Source: Actinomycetospora straminea (lineage in GTDB: Bacteria > Actinomycetota > Actinomycetes > Mycobacteriales > Pseudonocardiaceae). From it: a DNA stretch of 64,000 bases. Position 1 is the first letter of the stretch, and every line of letters starts with the position of its first letter. Under the pieces are notes generated by a model. That model had not been told where the DNA came from. It did no database searches and saw only the letters and a program-made list of their open reading frames with translations. The stretch spans positions 1 through 64,000 of the forward strand of contig NZ_JAQZAN010000020.1 of assembly GCF_028737255.1 (NCBI RefSeq), read 5' to 3'. Shown here piece after piece: positions 1 through 9,526 of the stretch. Position numbers and translations under genes: made by a program.

Positions 1-2
1 CG

Positions 3-230
3 ACCACGCAGGTCGAGGCCCGCCCCGACGGCCCGGCGGGCGGTCCCGCGCCGCCGCGCCGCACCGACGACCGCCCGGGCCCGCGCCCGCGCACCGGGGT
101 CCCGACGGCCCGGCGCGCCGACGACTCCGGGCCCCGCCTGGCCGATCTGCTCGCCGACGCCATGGACGCCTACCACTCCGCGGACCCGGGTCAGGCCGCT
201 CCCGCCGACGACCGCCGAGCGCGCCGGTGA
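3..230 (+). CDS. C-terminal fragment of an unrecognised Pro/Arg-rich protein
   Basis: An open frame enters from the left edge and stops with TGA at 228-230, giving about 75 residues with no start in the window. The first 45 residues are rich in Pro, Arg, Gly and Asp and look disordered; a short amphipathic patch follows (RLADLLADAMDAYHS), then a basic tail. Codon usage fits a real high-GC gene. I do not recognise the family. It is followed by about 150 bases of spacer before the glutamate dehydrogenase, with a promoter at 288, so the two genes are probably separately transcribed. Confidence 0.45.
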   Translation, partial: TTQVEARPDGPAGGPAPPRRTDDRPGPRPRTGVPTARRADDSGPRLADLLADAMDAYHSADPGQAAPADDRRARR

Positions 231-287
231 CCGTCGCCGCGGCCGCCGGGCCGTCCTCCGGGCCGCGGCGCACCCGCCGGGCAGCGT

Positions 288-293
288 TAGGGT
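288..293 (+). promoter_or_regulatory. -10 box (TAGGGT) of the glutamate dehydrogenase gene
   Basis: TAGGGT matches the actinobacterial TANNNT -10 hexamer. It overlaps the GTG at 292, which would be the most upstream start of the next frame, so that GTG cannot be in the transcript. This supports the ATG at 382 and implies a leader of about 80 bases. The same hexamer occurs at 52467 and 53057. Confidence 0.45.
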
Positions 294-381
294 GGGCCGC
301 CGTGGACGCCCGGACGCACAGCGACGCACCCCGGGCCGGGCGGGCGGCAGCCCGCCGGTCCCCGGCACCGGCGGACGCGGC

Positions 382-3300
382 ATGACGTCGACCACGAGCA
401 CGACGGCCGCGGCCGGCACCCGCACCGGCTGGCCGGCGGATCGCGGGGCCCTCCGCGCGGTCGCCGCGTCGCAGGACCCGCCCGACTCGGCGCTCGGCGA
501 GCTCGCCGTCACGTACTTCGATCGCGTCCCCGAGGGCGAGCTCGTCGCCGAGCCCGAGGACGCACTCGCGACGGTGCGCGCGCACCGCAGCCTCGCGCGG
601 CTGCGGGTGCCGGGCAAGCCGGTGACCGCGGTGCTCGACACCCCGGGCTCCGAGGGGCGCATCTCGGTGCTCGTCGTCACCGACGACATGCCGTTCCTCA
701 TCGACTCGGTGCTCGCCGAGCTCGACCGCACGGGCGCGAGCGTGCACCGCGTGGTGCACCCGGTGATCGTCGTCCGTCGTGACGTGCGCGGGGAGCTGCT
801 CGACATCCTCCCGCTCGCCGACGCCGCCGCGCCCCCGCCCGGGACGGTCGCCGAGTCGTGGATGAACATCGAGCTGGGCGACCTGCCCGGCTCCGACCCC
901 GCGCGCGACCTGGCCGCCGACCTGCACGCGCGGCTCTCGGGGGTGCTCACCGACGTCCGGGAGGTCGTCGAGGACGGCGACCGGATGGTGTCGACGGCCC
1001 GGGCGCTCGCCGACGAGCTCGACGGTCACGGCGGCGGCACGGAGGTCGCGGACACGGTCGCGCTGCTGCGCTGGTTCGCGCAGGGCAACCTGATCATGCT
1101 CGGCTACCGGCGCCAGGAGCTCGTCGACACCCCGGACGGGCCCGCGCTGCGCGGCGTCCTCGCCACCGGCCTGGGTGTCCTGCGCCGCGACAGCCTCGTC
1201 GCGCGCACCCTCACGGCGAGCCCGGACAGCGTGAGCCCCGCCGGCACCGCGGGGACCGCCGCACCGCGCCGGCTGCTCGTGCTGACGCGCGCCAGTGCCC
1301 GCTCGACGGTCCACCGCCCCGAGCACCCGCTCTACGTCGGCGTGAGCATCTTCGACGCCGAGGGCCGGCTGGTCGGCGAGCACCGCTTCCTCGGCATCCT
1401 CACCGTCGCCGCCCGGCACGCCGACGTGCTGGGCATCCCCGTGGTGTCGCGGCGCGTGCAGGAGGTCGTCGCCGAGACCGGCCTGCCCGTCGACTCGTGG
1501 TCGGGCCAGCGGCTGCTCGAGGTGCTCCAGACCTACCCGCGCGCCGAGCTGCTCTGCACCGACCGCGCCTCGCTCGAGGCCACGGCCACCGGCGTGCTCG
1601 ACCTCGCCGAGCGGCGCCGGGTGCGGCTGTTCCTGCGCCGCGACCCGTACGGCCGCTACTTCTCCTGCATGATCTACCTCCCGCGCGACCGCTACACGAC
1701 GGCGGCGCGGCTGCGGATGCAGGAGGTCCTCACCCGCGACCTGCGCGGCACCGACATCGAGCACACCGCGCGCGTGACCGAGGACCAGCTGGCGCTGCTG
1801 CACGTCACGGTGCACACCGGGCGCGAGGAGCCGGTGACGCCTGACCTCGAGGCGCTCACCGACGACCTCGCCGAGGCCGCGCGCACCTGGGCCGACCGCC
1901 TGCGCGAGCTGGCCACCGGCGAGGAGCGCGCGGCCATCGCCGCCATCGGTGAGCCGTTCGCGGAGGCGTACAAGGAGGACTTCGGCCCGGACCGCGGCCT
2001 GCTGGACCTGCGGGTCCTCGAGGCGCTCACGCCGCGCACGGACGAGGACGACCCCGCGGACGGCCGCGACACCGCCGTGCGGCTCTACCGGCCGGACTCG
2101 CCCGACGCCGGCGACCGGCGCCTCAAGCTCTACCTCGCGGGCCGCCGGGCGACGCTGTCGTCGGTGCTGCCGGCGCTGCAGTCGCTGGGCGTGGTCGTCG
2201 TCGACGAGCGGCCCTACGGCGTCACGCGCAGCGACGGCGTCGCGTGCTGGATCAACGACTTCGGCCTGCGTCTCGGGGACGCCGAGACGGTGCCGCCGGG
2301 CACCGAGCACGACCTCACCGAGCGGTTCGCCGAGGCCTTCGACGCGGTGTGGACCGGGCTCGCCGGCGCCGACGGCTTCAACGCGCTGGTCCTGCGTGCC
2401 GGGCTGACGTGGCGGCAGGCCGCGACGCTGCGGGCCTTCTCGCGCTACCTGCGACAGGTCGGCAGCGCCTACGGGCAGAGCTACATCACCGACGTCGTCG
2501 GCGCGCACCGCGACGTCGCCGTCGCCCTGGTCGAGCTGTTCGAGGCCCGCTTCGACCCCGCGCTGGGCGACGAGGAGCGGGACCGGCGGGTGGCCGAGGT
2601 CGACGCGCGGGTCACCGCCGCGATCGCCGAGGTCACCAGCCTCGACGCGGACCGGATCCTGCGCTCCCTGCTCGGCGTGGTCCGCGCGACGCTGCGCACC
2701 AACTTCTTCCGCCGCGACGCGGACGGCGCGCCGCGCCCGTTCCTCGCGCTCAAGCTCGACCCCGCGCAGGTGCCGGGCGTGCCGGAGCCGGTGCCCGCGG
2801 TCGAGACGTTCGTGCACTCCAACCGCGTCGAGGGCGTGCACCTGCGCTTCGGCGCGATCGCCCGCGGCGGATTGCGCTGGTCGGACCGCCTGCAGGACTA
2901 CCGCACCGAGATCCTCGGCCTGGTCAAGGCGCAGGCGGTGAAGAACGCGGTCATCGTGCCCGTGGGCGCCAAGGGCGGGTTCGTCGTGAAGCGCCCGCCG
3001 GCCCCCACCGGCGACGCCGCCACCGACCGCGACGCCGCCCGGGCCGAGGGCGTCGCCTGCTACCGCATGTTCGTCTCCGGCCTGCTCGACCTCGTCGACG
3101 ACCGGGCGGGGCACGCGGCGCAGTCGGCGATCCGCACGCCCGCCGACGTCGTGCGCTACGACGGCGACGACCCGTACCTCGTGGTGGCCGCGGACAAGGG
3201 GACGGCGACGTTCTCCGACCTCGCGAACGCGGTCGCCACCGAGTACGGGTTCTGGCTGGGCGACGCGTTCGCGTCCGGCGGGTCGGTGGGCTACGACCAC

Positions 3301-5328
3301 AAGGCCATGGGCATCACGGCCCGCGGCGCGTGGGAGAGCGTCCGGCGCCACTTCCGCGAGCTCGGCCGCGACCTCGCCCACGACGAGATCACCGTGGTCG
3401 GCGTCGGCGACATGTCCGGCGACGTGTTCGGCAACGGCATGCTGCTCTCCGAGCACCTGCGGATCGTCGCGGCGTTCGACCACCGCCACGTCTTCCTCGA
3501 CCCCGACCCGGACCCGGCCGTCTCGTACGCCGAGCGGCGCCGGCTGTTCGAGCTGGCGCGCTCGTCGTGGGCGGACTACGACGAGTCCCTCGTCAGCGCG
3601 GGCGGCGGCGTCTACCCGCGCACGATGAAGGCGATCCCGGTGTCCCCGCGCGCCGCGGAGGTGCTGGGCATCGACCCCGGCGAGGTCGAGCCGCCGACGT
3701 TGGTGCGCGCGATCCTGCGCGCGCCCGCGGACCTGCTGTGGAACGGCGGGATCGGGACCTACGTGAAGGCGTCCACCGAGACCCACGCCGACGTCGGCGA
3801 CAAGGGCAACGACGCCGTGCGGGTCGACGGTGACGAGCTGCGGGTGGCCGTGGTCGGCGAGGGCGGCAACCTCGGTCTGACGCAGCGCGGGCGCATCGAG
3901 TACGCCCGCCGCGGCGGCAAGGTCAACACCGACGCGATCGACAACAGCGCCGGCGTCGACTGCTCCGACCACGAGGTCAACATCAAGATCTTGCTGGACT
4001 CGCTGGTCGAGCGCGGCGAGCTCGCGCCCGCCGAGCGCGACGAGCAGATCGCGGCGACCACCGACGACGTCGCCGAGCTGGTGCTCGCCGACAACGTCAG
4101 CCAGAACGAGGTGCTGGGCGTCTCCCGGTCGCACGCGGCGGGGATGGCGCACGTGCACGAGGCGCTGGTCGACGACCTCGAGGAGCGCGGCCGGCTCGAC
4201 CGCGAGCTCGACGTGCTGCCCGACGCCGAGGAGTTCGCGGCCCGGCGTGCGGCGGGGGAGGGCCTGTCGAGCCCCGAGCTGTCGACGCTCATGGCCCACG
4301 TCAAGCTCGACCTCACCGACGCCCTCGCGGCGTCCGAGGTGCCCGACCTCGAGGTGTTCACCCGCCGCCTGCCGTCCTACTTCCCGTCGGTGCTCGCCGA
4401 GCGCTTCCCCGACGCCGTCGCCGCGCACCCGCTGCGCCGCCAGATCGTGACGACGATGCTGTCGAACGCCGTGGTCGACGGCGGCGGGCTGACGTTCGTG
4501 CACCGGCTCGCGCAGGAGGCGGCCGCCACCGCGGGCGACGCGGCGCGCGCCTACCACGTCGCGACCACCGTGTTCGGGCTCGACGTGCTCGCCGACGACA
4601 TCGCGGCGGGGGAGCAGACGCTCTCGACGCTGATCGCCGACCGGCTCACCCTCGCCGCACGTCGCCAGCTCGACCGGGTCGCGCGCTGGTTCCTCACCCA
4701 CCGCCCGCAGCCGCTGGCGGTGGGCGCGGAGGTCGCCCGGTTCTCGCCGTGGGTCGGCCCGCTGGCGCCCCGGGTGCCCGAGCTCCTGCGCGGCCGCGAG
4801 GCCGAGGGGCTCGCGCACCGCACGCAGGCCTTCGTCGACGCGGGCGCGCCGGTCGACCTCGCCCGCCGGGCCGTGGGCGGGCTCTACGCGTTCGGGCTGC
4901 TCGACGTCGTGGAGATCGCCGAGTACGCCGAGCGCGAGCGGGGCGGGCTGATCGCCGACGACGGCGAGGTCACCGACGACGAGCTGCTCGCCGTCGCCGA
5001 GCTCTACTACGCGCTCTCCGAGCACCTCGGGCTCGACGCCCTGCTCACGGCCGTCGCCGGCCTCGAGCGCTCCGACCGGTGGCACGCGCTCGCGCGGCTG
5101 TCCCTGCGCGACGAGCTGTACTCGTCGCTGCGCGCGATCACGCTGGACGTGCTCGCCGACACGGGGCCGGAGGAGTCGGCGGACGAGAAGATCGAGCACT
5201 GGGAGCAGGCGAACGCGTCGCGCCTGATGCGGGCCCGCTCGGCGCTCGCCGAGATCGCGAAGGTCGGGCACGCGGACCTCGCGACGGTGTCGGTCGCCGC
5301 GCGCCAGATCCGCAGCATGGTCCGCTGA
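382..5328 (+). CDS. gdhB: NAD-dependent glutamate dehydrogenase, large 180-kDa class
   Basis: Predicted to oxidise L-glutamate to 2-oxoglutarate and ammonium with NAD+, a cytosolic catabolic and anaplerotic step. From ATG 382 the product is 1648 residues, the size of the Streptomyces clavuligerus-type large enzymes rather than the common 450-residue ones. The long N-terminal half (ACT-like regulatory regions in this family) precedes a catalytic core recognisable by IARGGLRWSDRLQDYRTE, by KAQAVKNAVIVPVGAKGG with its conserved lysines, and by GVGDMSGDVFGNGMLLS in the dinucleotide-binding part. The frame is open upstream to GTG 292, but that codon lies in the -10 box. The downstream thioesterase follows 30 bases later. 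The family is certain; the gene symbol is conventional. Confidence 0.95.
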   Translation: MTSTTSTTAAAGTRTGWPADRGALRAVAASQDPPDSALGELAVTYFDRVPEGELVAEPEDALATVRAHRSLARLRVPGKPVTAVLDTPGSEGRISVLVVTDDMPFLIDSVLAELDRTGASVHRVVHPVIVVRRDVRGELLDILPLADAAAPPPGTVAESWMNIELGDLPGSDPARDLAADLHARLSGVLTDVREVVEDGDRMVSTARALADELDGHGGGTEVADTVALLRWFAQGNLIMLGYRRQELVDTPDGPALRGVLATGLGVLRRDSLVARTLTASPDSVSPAGTAGTAAPRRLLVLTRASARSTVHRPEHPLYVGVSIFDAEGRLVGEHRFLGILTVAARHADVLGIPVVSRRVQEVVAETGLPVDSWSGQRLLEVLQTYPRAELLCTDRASLEATATGVLDLAERRRVRLFLRRDPYGRYFSCMIYLPRDRYTTAARLRMQEVLTRDLRGTDIEHTARVTEDQLALLHVTVHTGREEPVTPDLEALTDDLAEAARTWADRLRELATGEERAAIAAIGEPFAEAYKEDFGPDRGLLDLRVLEALTPRTDEDDPADGRDTAVRLYRPDSPDAGDRRLKLYLAGRRATLSSVLPALQSLGVVVVDERPYGVTRSDGVACWINDFGLRLGDAETVPPGTEHDLTERFAEAFDAVWTGLAGADGFNALVLRAGLTWRQAATLRAFSRYLRQVGSAYGQSYITDVVGAHRDVAVALVELFEARFDPALGDEERDRRVAEVDARVTAAIAEVTSLDADRILRSLLGVVRATLRTNFFRRDADGAPRPFLALKLDPAQVPGVPEPVPAVETFVHSNRVEGVHLRFGAIARGGLRWSDRLQDYRTEILGLVKAQAVKNAVIVPVGAKGGFVVKRPPAPTGDAATDRDAARAEGVACYRMFVSGLLDLVDDRAGHAAQSAIRTPADVVRYDGDDPYLVVAADKGTATFSDLANAVATEYGFWLGDAFASGGSVGYDHKAMGITARGAWESVRRHFRELGRDLAHDEITVVGVGDMSGDVFGNGMLLSEHLRIVAAFDHRHVFLDPDPDPAVSYAERRRLFELARSSWADYDESLVSAGGGVYPRTMKAIPVSPRAAEVLGIDPGEVEPPTLVRAILRAPADLLWNGGIGTYVKASTETHADVGDKGNDAVRVDGDELRVAVVGEGGNLGLTQRGRIEYARRGGKVNTDAIDNSAGVDCSDHEVNIKILLDSLVERGELAPAERDEQIAATTDDVAELVLADNVSQNEVLGVSRSHAAGMAHVHEALVDDLEERGRLDRELDVLPDAEEFAARRAAGEGLSSPELSTLMAHVKLDLTDALAASEVPDLEVFTRRLPSYFPSVLAERFPDAVAAHPLRRQIVTTMLSNAVVDGGGLTFVHRLAQEAAATAGDAARAYHVATTVFGLDVLADDIAAGEQTLSTLIADRLTLAARRQLDRVARWFLTHRPQPLAVGAEVARFSPWVGPLAPRVPELLRGREAEGLAHRTQAFVDAGAPVDLARRAVGGLYAFGLLDVVEIAEYAERERGGLIADDGEVTDDELLAVAELYYALSEHLGLDALLTAVAGLERSDRWHALARLSLRDELYSSLRAITLDVLADTGPEESADEKIEHWEQANASRLMRARSALAEIAKVGHADLATVSVAARQIRSMVR

Positions 5329-5358
5329 GCACACACCGAATCGGGAGAGAACAGCCGC

Positions 5359-5802
5359 GTGGCCCCCTACGTCGCCGACGTCGCCGTCCGCTGGTCCGAC
5401 CAGGACGCCTACGGGCACGTCAACCACGCCCGCGTGGTGACGCTGCTCGAGGACGCCCGCACCGGGCTGCTCTTCGACGCCGCGACCCGCGCCGGGGTCG
5501 CGGCGTTCGAGGCCGGGCTGCTGGTCGCCGCGCTCGACGTCGCCTACCGCCGACCGATCCCGTGGACGCCCGCGGGCGTGCGCGTGGCGATGACCGCGCA
5601 GGACGTGCGGGCGGCGTCGTTCCGCGTCGCGTACCGGCTGCTGCTGCCCGACGGCGAGGGTGCGTGGGACGAGGCCAAGCCGGCCGTCACCGCCACCACG
5701 CAGCTCGTGCCCTACGAGCTCGCCACCGCGCGCCCGCGGCGCCTGACGGCGGAGGAGCGCGAGTTCCTGGCCGGCTACACCGAGGACGGCCGGGCCGCGT
5801 GA
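5359..5802 (+). CDS. Hot-dog acyl-CoA thioesterase (4HBT family)
   Basis: 147-residue single hot-dog domain. The N-terminal motif WSDQDAYGHVNHARV is the active-site signature of 4-hydroxybenzoyl-CoA-type thioesterases: the Asp in DQDAYGHVNH lies at the start of the motif and H-V-N-H begins the long helix. It should hydrolyse an acyl-CoA thioester, but the acyl group cannot be read from the sequence. The GTG start at 5359 has a GGGAGAG ribosome site about ten bases upstream. Its stop overlaps the start of the next gene (GTGA), so the two are translationally coupled and probably form an operon, possibly with the dehydrogenase 30 bases upstream. Confidence 0.85.
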   Translation: MAPYVADVAVRWSDQDAYGHVNHARVVTLLEDARTGLLFDAATRAGVAAFEAGLLVAALDVAYRRPIPWTPAGVRVAMTAQDVRAASFRVAYRLLLPDGEGAWDEAKPAVTATTQLVPYELATARPRRLTAEEREFLAGYTEDGRAA

Positions 5803-6371
5803 CCCTGGCGATCCCGGCCGCGGCGGACCGGGCTGCGCTCGCCGACGTCGCCGGCCGCGTCGTGCGGCTCGACCCCGCGGCGGTGGTGCGGCTGCGCGAC
5901 ACCGACGGTGCGGTGGCGCTGTGGGCGGGCACGCCGTTCGGGGTGCTCGTGACCACCGGCGCGCCCGGCTCGGTCACCCCGGCCGACGTGACGGTGGTGG
6001 CGTCGGACCTGCTCGCGGCGCTCTCGGTGGTCGACGCCCCCGAGCTCGACCCCGGAGCGGCGGTGGACGACCGCTGGCGCGGTGACCTGCCCGGCGACGT
6101 CGCGTGGGAGGTGATCGGGCACCTCGCGCCCGAGGAGGTCGACGCCGTGGTGGCCCGCGCCGACCCGTCGCGGCTGGACCAGCCGGTGTGGGAGGGCGGC
6201 GGGGTGCGGGTGCCGGCGCGCTGCGTCGTCGCCGTCGCGGGGATGGGGTGGCCGGAGGACGGCGGGCCGGTGCCGGTGGCGCTGTCCGGGGACGGGGCGT
6301 GGCTGCGCCTCGAGGTGGGCGCGGCGGCGATCGTCCGCCACCGCCGCCCGGCCCTCACCGTCCTGGTCTGA
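5799..6371 (+). CDS. Conserved actinobacterial protein of unknown function
   Basis: 190 residues from the GTG at 5799, which overlaps the thioesterase stop by four bases (GTGA). The sequence is compact, with alternating hydrophobic and charged stretches and no signal peptide or membrane segment, so it is probably a soluble cytoplasmic protein. I see no catalytic motif. Coupling to a thioesterase suggests a role with an acyl substrate or simply co-expression. The frame is open far upstream on this strand because of GC bias; the overlap start is chosen for coupling and because the residues before it look like shadow sequence (Arg/Gly/Ala repeats). Confidence 0.7.
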   Translation: MTLAIPAAADRAALADVAGRVVRLDPAAVVRLRDTDGAVALWAGTPFGVLVTTGAPGSVTPADVTVVASDLLAALSVVDAPELDPGAAVDDRWRGDLPGDVAWEVIGHLAPEEVDAVVARADPSRLDQPVWEGGGVRVPARCVVAVAGMGWPEDGGPVPVALSGDGAWLRLEVGAAAIVRHRRPALTVLV

Positions 6372-6378
6372 CGCCGGC

Positions 6379-7074
6379 TCAGCGCAGGTTGGCCCGCAGG
6401 AAGTCCAGCGTCGCGTGCCAGGCGATACGGGCCTGGTCGGGGTCGTAGGTGCCGAGGGGGTCCTCGTCGTTGAAGAACGCGTGACCGGCGGGGTAGAGGC
6501 GGAAGTCGGGGCGTCGGCCGGCCTCGGACTCGATCCGGTCGGCGAGCCGCTTCACGGCCTCGGGGCCGGCCATCTCGTCCTGCTCGCCGAAGTGCCCGAG
6601 CAGCGGCGCGGAGAGGTTCGCGAAGCTCGGGTAGTCCTCGCCCAGCACCCCGTAGAACGGCACGGCGGCACCGATCCTGTCGCCCTGTTGCGCGGCCAGG
6701 ACCAGCACGAACCCGCCGCCCATGCAGAACCCGACGGCGCCGACCCTGCGCCCGACGACGGCCTCGTGGTCGAGCAGGAAGTCGACGGCGCCGGCGAGGT
6801 CGGTGGCGGCCCGGTCGACGGGCAGCTGCTGCATGAGCCGGCCCGCCTCCTCGGTGTCGTGCGTGGTGGCCCCGCCGTAGAGGTCGGGGGCCAGCGCGAC
6901 GAAGCCCTCGGCGGCGAGCCGGTTGGTGACGTCGGCGATGTGGCTGGTCAGTCCCCACCACTCCTGGATCACGATCACCCCGGGGCCCGCGCCCGACTCG
7001 GGCAGCGCGAGGTAGCCGTGCGCCGTCCGTCCGCCCGAGGGGAAGCTGACGTTCTGCAGCGGGTTGTCGGTCAT
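6379..7074 (-). CDS. Dienelactone hydrolase family alpha/beta-hydrolase
   Basis: 231 residues, the normal size for dienelactone hydrolases. It has an alpha/beta-hydrolase fold with the cysteine nucleophile in GFCMGGG, the catalytic Asp in a GEQDEMAGP context and the His in YPAGHAFFND: the Cys-Asp-His triad of carboxymethylenebutenolidase-type enzymes. The upstream motif VIVIQEWWGLTSH is also typical. ATG 7074 (MTDNPLQN) is chosen; the frame continues upstream but only into the globin gene. It sits 11 bases downstream of the truncated globin on the same strand, so the two are co-transcribed. The substrate is unknown; most such actinobacterial homologues are not in chlorocatechol pathways. Confidence 0.88.
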   Translation of the reverse strand: MTDNPLQNVSFPSGGRTAHGYLALPESGAGPGVIVIQEWWGLTSHIADVTNRLAAEGFVALAPDLYGGATTHDTEEAGRLMQQLPVDRAATDLAGAVDFLLDHEAVVGRRVGAVGFCMGGGFVLVLAAQQGDRIGAAVPFYGVLGEDYPSFANLSAPLLGHFGEQDEMAGPEAVKRLADRIESEAGRRPDFRLYPAGHAFFNDEDPLGTYDPDQARIAWHATLDFLRANLR

Positions 7075-7085
7075 GATCGCGGTGT

Positions 7086-7484
7086 CTACCAGGCCTTGTT
7101 CATCATGCTCGTCGCCGCCATCTCGAAGTACTCCCACATCTGGCGGCGCCGCTCCTCGGGCAGGTCGGCCTCGTCGACGGCGACGCGCATGCAGCGCAGC
7201 CACGCGTCGCGCTCGAGCGGCCCGATCGGGAACGGCCCGTGCCGCATGCGCAGGCGCGGGTGTCCGCGCTGGTGCGAGTAGGTCTGCGGGCCGCCCCAGT
7301 ACTGCTCGAGGAACATCAGCAATCGCTGCTCGGCGGGCCCCAGGTCCTCCTCGGGGTAGAGGGGACGCAGGACGGGGTCGTCGGCGACCTGCTCGTAGAA
7401 GCGGTGCACGATCGCCACGAACGTCTCGTGCCCGCCCACGGCCTCGTAGAACGTGTCCGGTCGACCCGGCTGTGGTGCGCTCAC
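7086..7484 (-). CDS. glbO: Group II truncated haemoglobin
   Basis: 132 residues with the two-on-two globin pattern: a phenylalanine/tyrosine pair in [18 protein letters not shown], the group II W-containing segment ([23 protein letters not shown]) with the proximal histidine in the RHGPFPIG region, and the Trp-rich C-terminal helix [11 protein letters not shown]. In mycobacteria GlbO binds oxygen and has been linked to peroxide and NO chemistry at the membrane; here that is by family only. The start at 7484 ([18 protein letters not shown]) places the conserved FYEAVGG helix close to the N terminus. First gene of a two-gene operon with the dienelactone-hydrolase-like gene. Confidence 0.93.
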   Translation of the reverse strand: MSAPQPGRPDTFYEAVGGHETFVAIVHRFYEQVADDPVLRPLYPEEDLGPAEQRLLMFLEQYWGGPQTYSHQRGHPRLRMRHGPFPIGPLERDAWLRCMRVAVDEADLPEERRRQMWEYFEMAATSMMNKAW

Positions 7485-7521
7485 CCCGCCACGATCCCAG
7501 ATCCGGTCGACACGGGTGGCG

Positions 7522-8586
7522 TCACACCGCCGGGGTGCCCGGACCCGCGACGCCGGGGCGCCCGGCGAAGGGGAACGGCGCCGGGACGCCCGCGACGTCG
7601 AGCTGCGTCTTGACCTCGGCGGCGACCGCGCGCTGCACGGCCCACTGCTCGCCGGGCCGGGTCTTGATCGTCAGACGCAGGAGCACGCCCTCGGCGGTCA
7701 CGGACTGGACGCCGAGCATCTCCGGCGGCGCGATCACCTTGCTCGCGATCTTCGGCTCCGCGCACTCGGCGTTGGCGGCGCGCTCGGCGATCTCGAGGGC
7801 GTCGTCGACGTCGGTGGTGTGCCCGACGGGGATGTCGACGACGGCCACCGAGTAGCCCTGGCTGGAGTTGCCGACGCGCAGCACCTCGCCGTTGCGCACG
7901 TACCAGACGGTGCCGGCAATGTCGCGCAGCGTGGTCACCCGCAGGCCCACGGCCTCGACGGTGCCGGTCGCCTCGCCGAGGTCGACGACGTCGCCGACGC
8001 CGTACTGGTCCTCGAGCATCATGAAGATGCCGGACAGGAAGTCGCGGACGAGGTTCTGCGCGCCGAACCCGATCGCGACACCGACGATGCCGGCCGAGGC
8101 GATGATCGGGGCGAGGTTGACCCCGAACTCGCCCAGGATCAGCACGAACGCGACGCCGTAGATCAGCATCGTCGAGAACGACCGCAGCACCGACCCGATC
8201 GCCTGGGCGCGCTGGGTGCGCCGCTCGACCATGAGCGGGGCGGCGTCCTTGAGCGTGCGCACGGCCCGGTCGCGCAGGGGGCGCAGCAGCGTGGGCACGC
8301 GTCCCTGACCGGCGCCGCTGGTCAGGCGCCTGATCGCGCGGTGCACCATGTGCCGCAGCACCACGGCCACGACGATGATGAGCAGCACGACGACGAGGTG
8401 GGAGAACAGCTCGTCGGCGGAGCGCGAGAGCCAGTCGGTCTGCGTCAACCGGTAGACCCGCTCGCACAGCGAGCCCTGGTCGGAGGCGCAGGCGGGCGGC
8501 GTCGACGGGATCGCGGACAGCGGCGACGAGAAGTCGGGCTCCGGCGCGGGGGTGGCCGGTGGCGGGGTCGGCGGCGGCACGGTCAC
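7522..8586 (-). CDS. MscS-type mechanosensitive ion channel
   Basis: 354 residues from GTG 8586. After a Pro-rich N terminus there are three hydrophobic segments: about residues 64-82 ([15 protein letters not shown]), about 130-150, and the pore helix around residues 160-185 ([26 protein letters not shown]), which carries the Gly/Ala packing pattern and the conserved LVRDFLSG exit. The MscS beta domain ([28 protein letters not shown]) follows and then the alpha/beta vestibule. It would release osmolytes under membrane tension. GTG 8580 is an alternative start. The frame is open up to 8808, but that stretch overlaps the promoter of the divergent HNH gene. Confidence 0.9.
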   Translation of the reverse strand: MTVPPPTPPPATPAPEPDFSSPLSAIPSTPPACASDQGSLCERVYRLTQTDWLSRSADELFSHLVVVLLIIVVAVVLRHMVHRAIRRLTSGAGQGRVPTLLRPLRDRAVRTLKDAAPLMVERRTQRAQAIGSVLRSFSTMLIYGVAFVLILGEFGVNLAPIIASAGIVGVAIGFGAQNLVRDFLSGIFMMLEDQYGVGDVVDLGEATGTVEAVGLRVTTLRDIAGTVWYVRNGEVLRVGNSSQGYSVAVVDIPVGHTTDVDDALEIAERAANAECAEPKIASKVIAPPEMLGVQSVTAEGVLLRLTIKTRPGEQWAVQRAVAAEVKTQLDVAGVPAPFPFAGRPGVAGPGTPAV

Positions 8587-8749
8587 GTCACCCGACGGTA
8601 GAGCACGAGGTCGTCGCGTCCCGACGCCTCCCGGCCCCGGCGACCCACCGGTGACGCGGGGATGACGCGCCGATGCGGACGGTGAGAACACGCGTGCGAT
8701 CGGGCCGGTTGTGTGGTCGACTAGGCCAACTTCTCCGGGAGGTGGTCGT

Positions 8750-9433
8750 GTGCACGAACGACAACCCGGCAGCGTGACTCCGCTGGTCAGCGAGGTCTCG
8801 CCCACCACCGCGCCCTACCGCGCGTCCGACCCTCCCGATCCCGTCCCCGAGCTCACCGTCGCTCCCCCTCTTCCCGTCTCCCCGGACGATCCCCCCGCCC
8901 CGCCGCCGTCGCCGCCGTGGGGCCGCCGCCGGGTCCTGCTCCTCAACGCCACCTTCGAGCCCCTCACCGCGCTGCCCCTGCGACGCGCGATCGTGCTGCT
9001 GGTCTGCGGCAAGGCCGAGGTGGTCCACGGCGACGCCGCCGGGCTCGTCCTGCACTCGGCCACCGACGCCGTCGAGGTCCCGTCCGTCATCCGGCTCGTC
9101 GCGTACGTCCGCGTGCCCTACCGGGCGCGGGTGCCGCTGACGCGGGCCGCCCTCATGCACCGCGACCGCTTCCGCTGCGCGTACTGCGGCGGCCGCGCCG
9201 AGACCATCGACCACGTCGTGCCCCGCAGCCGTGGCGGCACGCACACGTGGGAGAACTGCGTGGCCTGCTGCGCGCGGTGCAACCACCGCAAGGCCGACAA
9301 ACTGCTCGCCGAGCTCGGCTGGCCGCTGCGCACCATGCCCACCGCGCCCCGCGGGCGGCACTGGCGCCTGCTCGCCGGGCTCGTCGACGCCGATCCCCTG
9401 TGGCTGCCGTACCTGGGGGAGACGGCCGCCTGA
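8750..9433 (+). CDS. HNH endonuclease family protein
   Basis: 227 residues. The first 55 residues are Pro/Ser-rich; the core begins with RRVLLLNATFEPLTALPLRR, a segment typical of a widespread actinobacterial HNH family. The zinc/HNH module is complete: CAYCGG, then DHVVPRSRGG (general-base His), then NCVACCARCNHRKAD. No restriction partner or phage gene is nearby, and this family is usually a chromosomal single gene of unknown role. GTG 8750 has GGGAGGTGG five bases upstream, a strong ribosome site; the in-frame GTG at 8711 has none. Divergent from mscS. Confidence 0.88.
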   Translation: MHERQPGSVTPLVSEVSPTTAPYRASDPPDPVPELTVAPPLPVSPDDPPAPPPSPPWGRRRVLLLNATFEPLTALPLRRAIVLLVCGKAEVVHGDAAGLVLHSATDAVEVPSVIRLVAYVRVPYRARVPLTRAALMHRDRFRCAYCGGRAETIDHVVPRSRGGTHTWENCVACCARCNHRKADKLLAELGWPLRTMPTAPRGRHWRLLAGLVDADPLWLPYLGETAA

Positions 9434-9526
9434 CGTCGTCCGCTCGATGATCGAGATATGTGGTGTCGACGACGGTGCGTCGGTGACACGACGCGTGCGC
9501 CGTGCGTGCGGCAGCATGGGGCAACC

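Noticed and set aside
292-381. Upstream GTG extension of the glutamate dehydrogenase
   Set aside because: The GTG lies inside a TAGGGT -10 box and the extra residues look like non-coding GC-rich sequence.
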